NCBI GenBank assembly: GCA_002389995.1
Contig: DGRR01000134.1
Location: 1-10,782, forward strand
DNA: 10,782 nt
Source of the DNA: Ruminococcus sp. UBA4383
Lineage (GTDB): Bacteria; Bacillota; Clostridia; Oscillospirales; Ruminococcaceae
Direction of reading: 5' to 3'
A model generated the notes under the pieces. It did no database searches. It saw only the letters and a program-made list of their open reading frames with translations, and was not told the DNA's origin. Position numbers and translations under genes: made by a program. Positions 1 through 6,612 of this stretch are shown piece after piece. Within the stretch, counting starts at the first letter, position 1. Every line of letters starts with the position of its first letter.

Positions 1-245
1 TTGGTCTTGCGTTCCAGATAATAGACGATATCCTCGATGTTGAGGGAAATGCCGAGGAAATCGGAAAACCTGTCGGAAGTGATGCAGAGGAAAACAAAAC
101 TACTTTTGTCACTCTTTTTGGTGTTGAAAAAGCAAGAGATACGGCTGATGAAATAACAAACGAGGCTCTCGCCTGTCTTGATAAAATTGAAAACAGCAGT
201 TTTCTCAGAGAACTGACTGAAATGCTTCTGAAACGCACAAAATAA
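1..245 (+). CDS. ispA: Farnesyl diphosphate synthase (IspA), C-terminal 80 residues, truncated by the window edge
   Basis: This is the 3' end of a polyprenyl synthetase gene, read in the frame whose first complete codon is at position 3, with its TAA stop at 243-245. The fragment opens with GLAFQIIDDILD, which contains the second aspartate-rich motif (DDxxD, fragment residues 8-12) that binds the Mg-diphosphate of isopentenyl or allylic substrates. It is followed by GKPVGSD, also typical of short-chain prenyl synthases. The family condenses IPP with DMAPP and GPP to give farnesyl diphosphate in the cytoplasm. The IspA assignment, rather than another prenyl synthase, rests on the short C-terminus and on dxs starting 20 nt downstream, the usual Firmicutes arrangement. 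The N-terminal part lies outside the window, so geranylgeranyl diphosphate synthase cannot be excluded from the fragment alone. Confidence 0.85.
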   Translation, partial: GLAFQIIDDILDVEGNAEEIGKPVGSDAEENKTTFVTLFGVEKARDTADEITNEALACLDKIENSSFLRELTEMLLKRTK

Positions 246-265
246 AACAAGGAACTTAAAAGCTT

Positions 266-2152
266 ATGGATTTTATAAATGATGGGGGCAGAGTAAGCCT
301 TAAAGAACTTAAACTGCCCGAAGACCTGAAAAAACTTTCACTCAGACAGTGCAGGTATCTTTGTACGGAAATAAGGAATCTGCTCATATCAACAGTCTCG
401 AAAAACGGCGGACATCTTGCATCAAATCTCGGCGTTGTGGAACTTACAATTGCTATACACCGCAATTTTGATTCACCTGATGATAAAATCATATGGGACG
501 TGGGACATCAGTCATATGTGCATAAAATACTCACGGGCAGACTTGACAAGTTTTCAACTATCCGTCAGGAAAACGGCATATCAGGTTTCCCGAAGCCCGA
601 AGAATCCGTACATGATGTCTGTATTTCAGGACACAGCAGTACATCTGTCTCGGTTGCCTGCGGAATGGCTGAGGCAATGCGCCTGCAAAACAAGGACAAC
701 TATGCAGTTGCAGTAATAGGTGACGGTGCTATGACAGGCGGTCTTTTCTATGAGGGTATGAATAACGGCGGAAAAGAACTTAAAAGCAACCTGATTGTAA
801 TTCTCAACGACAATAATATGTCAATTTCAAAGAGTGTCGGCTCTCTCGAAAAATATCTCACAAGGCTGAGAAATACTGAAAAGTATATGCGTACAAAACG
901 AAAAGTTGAGCAGAATCTCTACCATATACCAATAGTCGGAGTGAAAATGGCAAGAGGTATCAAAAGCGCAAAGGATACACTTAAATCTGCCATGCTCGAA
1001 AGAACTATGTTTGAAGATATGGGTTTTATATACCTTGGTCCTGTAAACGGTCATAATCTCTCTGAACTTGAACAGGTTATCCATGTTGCAAAATCATATC
1101 ACAGACCTGTACTGATTCATGTGAATACCACAAAGGGAAAAGGCTATCTCCCTGCCGAAAAAAATCCGGGGGAGTATCACGGTATTTCAAAATTTGATGT
1201 AGTTTCGGGAAATCCCGAAGTTTCGGTATCTGAATGTTATTCAACCGTTTTCGGAAAGGAACTGACAAGCCTTGCGGAAAAAGATGACAGAATATGTGCG
1301 ATTACCGCAGCGATGAAATACGGAACAGGTTTGCAGTTTTTTGCGGAGAAATTCCCCGAAAGATTCTATGATGTCGGTATAGCCGAACAGCACGCCGTAA
1401 CTTTTGCGGGCGGACTTGCTTCAATGGGAAATATCCCTGTATTTGCGGTGTATTCCACTTTTTTGCAGAGGAGTTATGACCAGCTTGTCCATGATATAGC
1501 AATAGGCGGACTTCATATAGTGCTTGGTGTTGACCGTGCAGGAATAGTTGGTGAGGACGGTGAAACTCATCAGGGACTTTTTGATGTCCCGATGCTTTCA
1601 ACAATTCCGAATACAACCATATATTCCCCCGCAGGCTATGAAGAACTTAAACTCTGCATGAAAAAGGCTATATATGCCAATAACGGACTTGTGGCAGTCC
1701 GTTATCCGAGAGGTGCGGAGGAAATTTCGTTCAACGAGGATTTTCTGAATACAGATTATATATTCATGAAAAACGGAAGTGATACGCTTCTTGTATCATA
1801 TGGAAGAATTTACAATGAGGTATACAAGGCTCAGACACTTCTCAATTCTGACGGCACAGTCTGCGACAGACTTAAATTAACTAAAATATTCCCCCTGCGC
1901 CGTGAAATCATTGATGAAATGAAAAATTACAAGAGAATAATTTTCTTTGAGGAATCTGTCGGCAGCGGAAGTATTTCCGAAAAAACAGGCTTTATGCTTG
2001 CTGAATCGGGCTATTGCGGTTCTTACAGCCGTGTAGCCGTTGAGGGATTTGTAAAACAGGCAAAAGTCAAATCATCACTCAGTCAGCTCGGACTTTCATG
2101 CGAGAAAATCGCAGACTATGTGAGGAGAAAAATTATAAATGCCCAGACTTGA
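266..2152 (+). CDS. dxs: 1-deoxy-D-xylulose-5-phosphate synthase (DXS)
   Basis: DXS condenses pyruvate with glyceraldehyde 3-phosphate, using thiamine diphosphate, in the first step of the MEP isoprenoid pathway. At 628 residues it has normal family length. Visible landmarks are GGHLASNLG (48-56, active-site His), GHSST (122-126), the thiamine-diphosphate/Mg motif GDGAMTGG (152-159) with NDNN (181-184), TTKGKGY (288-294), ITAAM (346-350), the catalytic glutamate in GIAEQHAVTF (Glu374), and DRAGIVGEDGETHQG (423-437). The ATG at 266 is preceded by AAGGA at 249-253, a rather long 12-nt spacing, but no better in-frame start is seen. It follows ispA by 20 nt and overlaps tlyA by 14 nt, so it is almost certainly co-transcribed. 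The pairing with ispA places entry and prenyl-chain steps of isoprenoid synthesis in one operon. No key residue appears to be missing. Confidence 0.97.
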   Translation: MDFINDGGRVSLKELKLPEDLKKLSLRQCRYLCTEIRNLLISTVSKNGGHLASNLGVVELTIAIHRNFDSPDDKIIWDVGHQSYVHKILTGRLDKFSTIRQENGISGFPKPEESVHDVCISGHSSTSVSVACGMAEAMRLQNKDNYAVAVIGDGAMTGGLFYEGMNNGGKELKSNLIVILNDNNMSISKSVGSLEKYLTRLRNTEKYMRTKRKVEQNLYHIPIVGVKMARGIKSAKDTLKSAMLERTMFEDMGFIYLGPVNGHNLSELEQVIHVAKSYHRPVLIHVNTTKGKGYLPAEKNPGEYHGISKFDVVSGNPEVSVSECYSTVFGKELTSLAEKDDRICAITAAMKYGTGLQFFAEKFPERFYDVGIAEQHAVTFAGGLASMGNIPVFAVYSTFLQRSYDQLVHDIAIGGLHIVLGVDRAGIVGEDGETHQGLFDVPMLSTIPNTTIYSPAGYEELKLCMKKAIYANNGLVAVRYPRGAEEISFNEDFLNTDYIFMKNGSDTLLVSYGRIYNEVYKAQTLLNSDGTVCDRLKLTKIFPLRREIIDEMKNYKRIIFFEESVGSGSISEKTGFMLAESGYCGSYSRVAVEGFVKQAKVKSSLSQLGLSCEKIADYVRRKIINAQT

Positions 2153-2924
2153 CAGCCAGCTTGTTGCACGGGGAATAGCAAGAAGCAGAGAAAGAGCAAA
2201 GGAAATGATAAAATCAGGTGCTGTCACGGTAAACGGCAGAATTATAAGAAAATCTTCATTTGAGGTTATGCCCGATGATGAAATAATATCTTCCGAAAAA
2301 GAAATTTATGTCGGTCGTGGAGCTTTGAAACTCGAAAAGGCTGCACAGACATTCGGACTTGATTTCAGCGGCAGGATATGCATTGATATAGGGGCTTCAA
2401 CGGGTGGTTTCACCGAATATATGCTCATGCACGGTGCTGAAAGAATCTATGCGGTAGATGTCGGCACAGGTCAGCTTGCCGAAAAGCTCAGAAATAACAG
2501 CCGTGTAATAAATATGGAAAATACCGATATACGCAGCGTATCCGAGGAGGATACGGGCGGAAAGGCGGACTTTATAAGCGTGGACGTATCTTTTATATCT
2601 CTTGAAAAGATACTCCCTGATATTTACAGACTGCTGAAAGACAATGCCTGCGCTGTCGTGCTGATAAAGCCGCAGTTTGAGGCAGGAAAGAAAGATATAG
2701 GAAAAGGAGGAATCGTAAAGGAAAGAAAAGTTCATGAAAGAATATTGTCCGGTTTGTGCGGAAAATTTTCTGAAATCGGATTTTCCGCCGCTATGCTGAC
2801 ACATTCTCCCGTAAAAGGCGGAAGCGGAAATATCGAATACCTTGCGCTTCTGAAAAAATCATGTGACTGTTCATATGAATACGATTTCAGAAAAATTGTG
2901 AATACTGCTTTCACAGAATTATAA
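2139..2924 (+). CDS. tlyA: TlyA-family rRNA (cytidine-2'-O)-methyltransferase, S4 plus FtsJ-like domains
   Basis: The 261-residue product has the two-domain TlyA layout. An N-terminal S4 RNA-binding domain covers roughly residues 3-60 (RLDSQLVARGIARSRERA, then GAVTVNGRI). An FtsJ-like Rossmann methyltransferase follows, with the SAM-binding loop DIGASTGGFT (83-92), SVDVSFISL (147-155) and LIKPQFEAGK (175-184). Characterised family members 2'-O-methylate cytidines in 16S and/or 23S rRNA, and some were originally named haemolysins. The target here is inferred, not shown. The ATG lies inside the last codons of dxs in another frame (14-nt overlap) and has its own AGGAG at 2123-2127, so translation is probably coupled to dxs. 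Position between dxs and nadK matches the conserved Firmicutes order. Length and motifs look intact. Confidence 0.93.
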   Translation: MPRLDSQLVARGIARSRERAKEMIKSGAVTVNGRIIRKSSFEVMPDDEIISSEKEIYVGRGALKLEKAAQTFGLDFSGRICIDIGASTGGFTEYMLMHGAERIYAVDVGTGQLAEKLRNNSRVINMENTDIRSVSEEDTGGKADFISVDVSFISLEKILPDIYRLLKDNACAVVLIKPQFEAGKKDIGKGGIVKERKVHERILSGLCGKFSEIGFSAAMLTHSPVKGGSGNIEYLALLKKSCDCSYEYDFRKIVNTAFTEL

Positions 2925-2937
2925 AAGGGGTGGTTTA

Positions 2938-3792
2938 ATGAAAGCAGCTCTCTATCCCAATTTCCAGAAGAAAAATGCCCTCGGCTGCGCCAGAAGAACC
3001 TGCGATATGCTCAACAATTCAGGTATAGAAGTGAGTATAAGCGAGCAGTTCAGGGAAAATTTTTCCGACAAGACTTTTGTGAAATTTGAGGATATTGACG
3101 TATCAGCTAAAAATGCCGATTTCGTCATAGCAATAGGCGGTGACGGCACTATACTGCGATGTGCAAAATATTTAATCGGCACGGATACAAAACTTCTCGG
3201 CATAAATACGGGTACTCTCGGATTTATGGCAGGACTTGAAGCAGACCAGCTTGACAAACTCGCTCTGCTCAGAAGCGGAGATTATGAAGTATCGCAGAGA
3301 ATGACACTCGATGTGACATTTTCGGGAAAGGACGGGGATATTACATATACCGCCCTGAATGAAGTGGCAGTCAGGTCGGGAAGTTTCAGAATATGTGATT
3401 TTGATGTGTGTTCAAACGGCTATCTGATAGGAAAATACCGTGCGGACGGAGTTCTTTTCAGTACGCCGTCAGGCTCTACCGCATATGCTCTTTCAGCAGG
3501 AGGTCCTGTAATAGAGCCTGACCTTGAATGTATCGAGATGACATTGATATGTCCGCACTCACTTTTTTCGAGGGCAACATTATTTTCATGTGACAAAAAA
3601 TTGCGTATGACCGACAGAACAGCAGGAAGTGAGTCAATGGTTATAAGCGTTGACGGCGACCTGTATAAAAGACTTGGAGAAAATGATTCAATAGAAATAG
3701 CAAGAGGAAAAAACAACGTTAAGTTTATTAATTTGATAGGCAATTCATTCCACGAATCCCTCTGCCGTAAAATGTGCAGACCGATAAAATAA
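2938..3792 (+). CDS. nadK: NAD kinase (ATP- or polyphosphate-dependent)
   Basis: NAD kinase phosphorylates NAD to NADP in the cytoplasm and so controls the NADP(H) pool used by reductive biosynthesis, including the MEP pathway reductoisomerase. The 284-residue protein shows the family landmarks: GGDGT at 67-71 with the catalytic aspartate (Asp69), NTGTLGFMAG (90-99), NEVAVRSG (141-148), YRADG (167-171), STPSGSTAY followed by ALSAGGP (175-190), and a later CPHSLFSR that matches the conserved CPH motif. The start has a strong AAAGGGGTGG element at 2924-2933, 13 nt after tlyA stops. Placement between tlyA and argR is common in clostridia. Nothing looks truncated or mutated. Confidence 0.96.
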   Translation: MKAALYPNFQKKNALGCARRTCDMLNNSGIEVSISEQFRENFSDKTFVKFEDIDVSAKNADFVIAIGGDGTILRCAKYLIGTDTKLLGINTGTLGFMAGLEADQLDKLALLRSGDYEVSQRMTLDVTFSGKDGDITYTALNEVAVRSGSFRICDFDVCSNGYLIGKYRADGVLFSTPSGSTAYALSAGGPVIEPDLECIEMTLICPHSLFSRATLFSCDKKLRMTDRTAGSESMVISVDGDLYKRLGENDSIEIARGKNNVKFINLIGNSFHESLCRKMCRPIK

Positions 3793-3815
3793 TACTAATA
3801 TCAAATTTTGTAAAT

Positions 3816-3820
3816 GGAGA
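3816..3820 (+). promoter_or_regulatory. Ribosome binding site that fixes the argR start
   Basis: GGAGA ends directly against the in-frame TTG at 3821, leaving no spacer, but stands 9 nt before the ATG at 3830. The spacing supports ATG 3830 as the argR start. Confidence 0.75.
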
Positions 3821-3829
3821 TTGAATTAT

Positions 3830-4273
3830 ATGAAAAATCGCAGACATGATGCAATACTTGAAATAATATCAGAAAAACCCGTCGCTACTCAGGAAATTCT
3901 TATATCTCTCCTTAAAGAAAAAGGTATATCAACTACTCAGGCGACACTCTCACGAGATATACAGCAATTATCACTTGTAAAACAAAGAGACGAAAACGGC
4001 ATTTACAGATATACTCTCCCTGCCGCAGCTGTCACAGAGAAAAGTCTTTTTGAAGAAACAGTTATTTCTGTCGATTACGCAATGAATACCATAGTGCTTA
4101 AATGCCGTGCAGGTATGGCACAGGGAACTTGTGCCGCTATTGATTCCGTCAGGCATGAGGGAATTGTAGGAACAATAGCAGGCGATGATACAATTTTTAT
4201 CCTCGTAAGAAGCGAGGCAGACGCTAAAAAATTGTCAAAAAAATTTAAAAGCGAAATTTTTCACGGAAAGTAA
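3830..4273 (+). CDS. argR: Arginine repressor ArgR/AhrC
   Basis: ArgR is a hexameric, arginine-sensing transcription factor that represses arginine biosynthesis and in some Firmicutes activates catabolism. The 147-residue product has an N-terminal winged helix-turn-helix with TTQATLSRDIQQL (about 35-47), matching the family DNA-recognition helix. The C-terminal oligomerisation/arginine-binding domain carries NTIVLKCRAGMAQ (about 86-98) and the signature GTIAGDDTIF (114-123), where the paired aspartates bind arginine. A longer reading from TTG at 3821 adds three residues, but it leaves no gap after the Shine-Dalgarno, so ATG 3830 is preferred. The gene lies 37 nt after nadK and 14 nt before recN. 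The argR-recN pair is strongly conserved in Firmicutes. I could not identify a convincing ARG box upstream, so autoregulation is not supported here. Confidence 0.95.
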   Translation: MKNRRHDAILEIISEKPVATQEILISLLKEKGISTTQATLSRDIQQLSLVKQRDENGIYRYTLPAAAVTEKSLFEETVISVDYAMNTIVLKCRAGMAQGTCAAIDSVRHEGIVGTIAGDDTIFILVRSEADAKKLSKKFKSEIFHGK

Positions 4274-4287
4274 GGATAAATAAATAT

Positions 4288-5949
4288 ATGCTCAAAGAAA
4301 TCTATATCAGAAATCTTGCTGTAATAAAAGAAGCTGTCATTCCGCTGACAGAAAATCTGAATATATTCACAGGCGAAACAGGTGCGGGAAAATCTATACT
4401 TATCAACGGAATAAACGCTGTCTTAGGTCACAGAAGCAATAAGGACATAGTCCGCACAGGCTGCGACAAGGCTGTAATAACCGCACTTTTCACCGAACTT
4501 TCAGATGATATCGCCCAGAAGCTCGATGAACTCGGTATAGCTCACGATAACGCAGAAATAAGTCTTACAAGAGAAATAAATGCGGACGGCGGAAGCGTAT
4601 CCCGTATAAACGGCAGAACCGCCTCCGCATCAACTCTCAGGGAAATAGGCTCTATGCTCATAAATATTCATGGTCAGCATGATAACCAGATTCTCCTCGA
4701 CAGCGAAAAACATTTGCAGATACTTGACGATTTCGGCGGGGATAACACACTCCTCGAAGAATACCGCAGTACGTTCAGAGAACTTCAGCAGACCGCCAGA
4801 AAACTCGGTGAACTTAAAAAACTTGAACAGTCACGCATAGAAAGAACAAGATATCTCAATGATATAATAGAGGATATAGGCGATTTAGGCATAGAAGCAG
4901 GCGAGGACGACGAACTCGAAAAAGAATACAATAATGCCAGAAATTCCGAAAAAACTATAATTTCAATCAGAAATGCCATACAGACCATAACTGCGGAAGA
5001 TGCCGTGAATGATATGATTGTTTCCGCAGAATCAGAAATTTCTCCCTATACAGACAACGATGAGGAAATATCCGCACTCTATGAAAGACTTTCAGCCACA
5101 GAAATTGAACTTGCGGATATTGCCTCGGAACTCGAAAGAATCGCTGACAGAGTTGAACTTGACGGTCAGCGTCTTGAATATCTTTCCGAACGCCTCGAAA
5201 TTATCAACAAGCTGAAAAGAAAATATGCCACAGACTGCGAAGGACTTGTTAAATTATATGATGATGCCTGCAAGGAAATTTTACAGCTTGAAAGTTCAGG
5301 CGATGAAATAAAAAAACTCAGCGAAAAACGTGAAAATCTCCTCCATACCGTTACAGAACAGGCTAAGGCTCTCTATGAATACCGTGAGGAAACTGCCGAA
5401 AAATTTTCGCAGAGAGTTACCGCAGAACTTGAATTTCTTAATATGTCAGGCGTTATAATTGCCGTAAAACATGAAAAAGGCAAACTGACAATTCATGGTA
5501 TGGATACCGTTGAATTTCTCATATCCGCCAATAAGGGCGAAGAACCTAAGCCGATTTCAAAAATTGCATCGGGCGGCGAACTTTCAAGAATCATGCTCGC
5601 CCTTAAAAGCGTCATAGCCGCAAAGGACAGCATACCTACTATGATATTTGATGAAATAGATACTGGCGTAAGCGGTAAAGCTGCCCAGAAAATCGGTATA
5701 AAACTCCGTGAAATCGGAAAAGTAAGACAGGTTATATGCGTTACACATCTTTCACAGATTGCAGTCATGGCTGACAATCACCTTATGATTGAAAAGCAGA
5801 TAATTGACGACAGAACAGAAACTCATGTCATGCAGCTCGATTTTGAGGGAAGAACTGCCGAAATTGCAAGAATTATGGGCGGAGAAAATCCAAGCGAACT
5901 GATTCTTAAAACAGCAGGCGATGAACTGAGAAAAGCAGAAAATATATAA
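4288..5949 (+). CDS. recN: DNA repair protein RecN (SMC-like ATPase)
   Basis: RecN is a cytoplasmic SMC-like ATPase recruited to DNA double-strand breaks, where it acts with RecA in recombinational repair. The protein has 553 residues, a usual length for the family. The N-terminal ATPase half carries the Walker A motif GETGAGKS (29-36) and the RecN-typical NIHGQHDNQ. A central glutamate/lysine-rich, predicted coiled-coil stretch spans about residues 150-370 and is shorter than in true SMC proteins. The C-terminal half has the ABC signature IASGGELSR (426-434), Walker B IFDEIDTG (453-460) and the switch histidine in VTHLSQ (His487). AAGGA at 4272-4276, overlapping the argR stop, serves as the ribosome binding site for ATG 4288. 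It is the sixth gene of the conserved cluster and looks fully functional. Confidence 0.97.
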   Translation: MLKEIYIRNLAVIKEAVIPLTENLNIFTGETGAGKSILINGINAVLGHRSNKDIVRTGCDKAVITALFTELSDDIAQKLDELGIAHDNAEISLTREINADGGSVSRINGRTASASTLREIGSMLINIHGQHDNQILLDSEKHLQILDDFGGDNTLLEEYRSTFRELQQTARKLGELKKLEQSRIERTRYLNDIIEDIGDLGIEAGEDDELEKEYNNARNSEKTIISIRNAIQTITAEDAVNDMIVSAESEISPYTDNDEEISALYERLSATEIELADIASELERIADRVELDGQRLEYLSERLEIINKLKRKYATDCEGLVKLYDDACKEILQLESSGDEIKKLSEKRENLLHTVTEQAKALYEYREETAEKFSQRVTAELEFLNMSGVIIAVKHEKGKLTIHGMDTVEFLISANKGEEPKPISKIASGGELSRIMLALKSVIAAKDSIPTMIFDEIDTGVSGKAAQKIGIKLREIGKVRQVICVTHLSQIAVMADNHLMIEKQIIDDRTETHVMQLDFEGRTAEIARIMGGENPSELILKTAGDELRKAENI

Positions 5950-5965
5950 ATTCAGGAGCAGGTAT

Positions 5966-6499
5966 ATGAAAATTTATTCGGCAAGACACGGACAGACTGA
6001 TTTCAATAAGGAAAATAAAATACTCGGCATAACAGATATTCCCCTTAATGATACGGGAATCTCTCAGGCGGAAATCTTTGCGGAAAATGTTAAAAATCTC
6101 GGAGATGTAGATATTATAATTGCATCTCCCATGAAAAGGGCAAGAACTACCGCAGAATTTGCCGCAAAAAAATGCGGGCTTGAAATAATTATTGACGAAA
6201 GATTAAAAGAATGGGATTACGGAGAATATGAAGGTCAGCCGAGAAGTGATGTATTTGCGGCTGATAAAGAATTATTCGCCGTCAGAATGGGGAAAACAGG
6301 CGAATCACTCTTACAGCTTGCACACAGGGTATACAGCTTTATAGATGATATAATAAAGGATTACAGCGATAAAAATGTACTGGTTGTAAGTCATGGCGGT
6401 GTATGCCGAATGATAGAAACTTATTTCAATGATATGACAACAAAGGAATATAGTAACTGGTTTATGGGGAATTGTCAGATAATAGAGTATGATGTATAA
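5966..6499 (+). CDS. Histidine phosphatase (phosphoglycerate mutase) family protein, substrate unknown
   Basis: The 177-residue product belongs to the histidine phosphatase superfamily. The phosphorylated histidine sits in ARHGQT (His8). SPMKRARTTAEFA (54-66) supplies the conserved arginine (Arg58), KEWDYGEYEG (81-90) supplies the acidic proton donor (Glu82), and VVSHGG (140-145) gives the second catalytic histidine (His143). The short length fits phosphatases such as PhoE-like or CobC (alpha-ribazole phosphatase)-like proteins better than the longer glycolytic cofactor-dependent mutases. No cobalamin genes are visible nearby, so a CobC role is not supported by context. AGGAG at 5954-5958 sits 7 nt before ATG 5966, and recN ends 16 nt upstream, so it is probably the last gene of the upstream operon. 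No signal peptide or membrane segment is visible, so it should be cytoplasmic. Confidence 0.85.
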   Translation: MKIYSARHGQTDFNKENKILGITDIPLNDTGISQAEIFAENVKNLGDVDIIIASPMKRARTTAEFAAKKCGLEIIIDERLKEWDYGEYEGQPRSDVFAADKELFAVRMGKTGESLLQLAHRVYSFIDDIIKDYSDKNVLVVSHGGVCRMIETYFNDMTTKEYSNWFMGNCQIIEYDV

Positions 6500-6507
6500 T
6501 CAGAGGA

Positions 6508-6585
6508 AAATTTGCGCTCTTGCCGTGTGAATGAACGGAACGAAGTGGAGTGAATGAACAGGCAAGGCTATAAAAGCGCAAATTT
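6508..6585. repeat. Interrupted palindrome (long-stem hairpin) in the gap before the GH42 gene
   Basis: AAATTTGCGCT at 6508-6518 is perfectly complementary to AGCGCAAATTT at 6575-6585. Immediately inside, CTTGCC (6519-6524) pairs with GGCAAG (6561-6566), leaving an 8-nt bulge GCTATAAA on the 3' side and a purine-rich loop of 36 nt. The RNA would form a strong two-part stem on either strand. No run of T follows either side, so it does not look like a standard intrinsic terminator. It could be an mRNA-stabilising or processing hairpin between the upstream operon and the GH42 gene, or a dispersed palindromic element. No coding frame is apparent in it. Confidence 0.7.
6527..6559. repeat. Partial 23-bp tandem repeat inside the hairpin loop
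   Basis: GTGAATGAAC occurs at 6527-6536 and again at 6550-6559, giving a 23-bp period with one full unit and ten bases of a second. The intervening GGAACGAAGTGGA is also purine-rich. The repeat lies entirely within the loop of the palindrome at 6508-6585. Confidence 0.7.
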
Positions 6586-6599
6586 GACGATGTTAAATA

Positions 6600-6604
6600 A
6601 GGAG
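6600..6604 (+). promoter_or_regulatory. Ribosome binding site that fixes the GH42 start
   Basis: AGGAG shares its last G with a possible GTG start at 6604, which therefore cannot be read with this site. The in-frame TTG at 6613 is 8 nt downstream, an optimal distance, and is the preferred start. Confidence 0.75.
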
Positions 6605-6612
6605 TGATTAAA

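Noticed and set aside
2139..2152. The 14-nt overlap of dxs and tlyA could suggest a frameshift fusion.
   Set aside because: Both proteins have full family length and proper ends, and tlyA has its own AGGAG at 2123-2127. This is ordinary translational coupling.
3793..3829. AT-rich gap before argR considered as an ARG box for autoregulation.
   Set aside because: No sequence there matches the imperfect palindromic ARG box well enough, and the gap probably lies inside an operon.
5966..6499. Naming the histidine phosphatase cobC (alpha-ribazole phosphatase) or gpmA.
   Set aside because: There is no cobalamin context, the protein is too short for glycolytic phosphoglycerate mutase, and the motifs are shared by the whole superfamily.
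6508..6585. Palindrome considered as an intrinsic terminator for the upstream operon.
   Set aside because: The 3' arm is followed by GACGATG, not by a T-run, and the loop is 36 nt with an 8-nt bulge in the stem.
6584..6612. TTGACG at 6584-6589 resembles a -35 box for the GH42 gene.
   Set aside because: At 17-bp spacing the -10 position is ATTAAA at 6607-6612, which is weak and downstream of the ribosome binding site, so transcripts would lack the Shine-Dalgarno.
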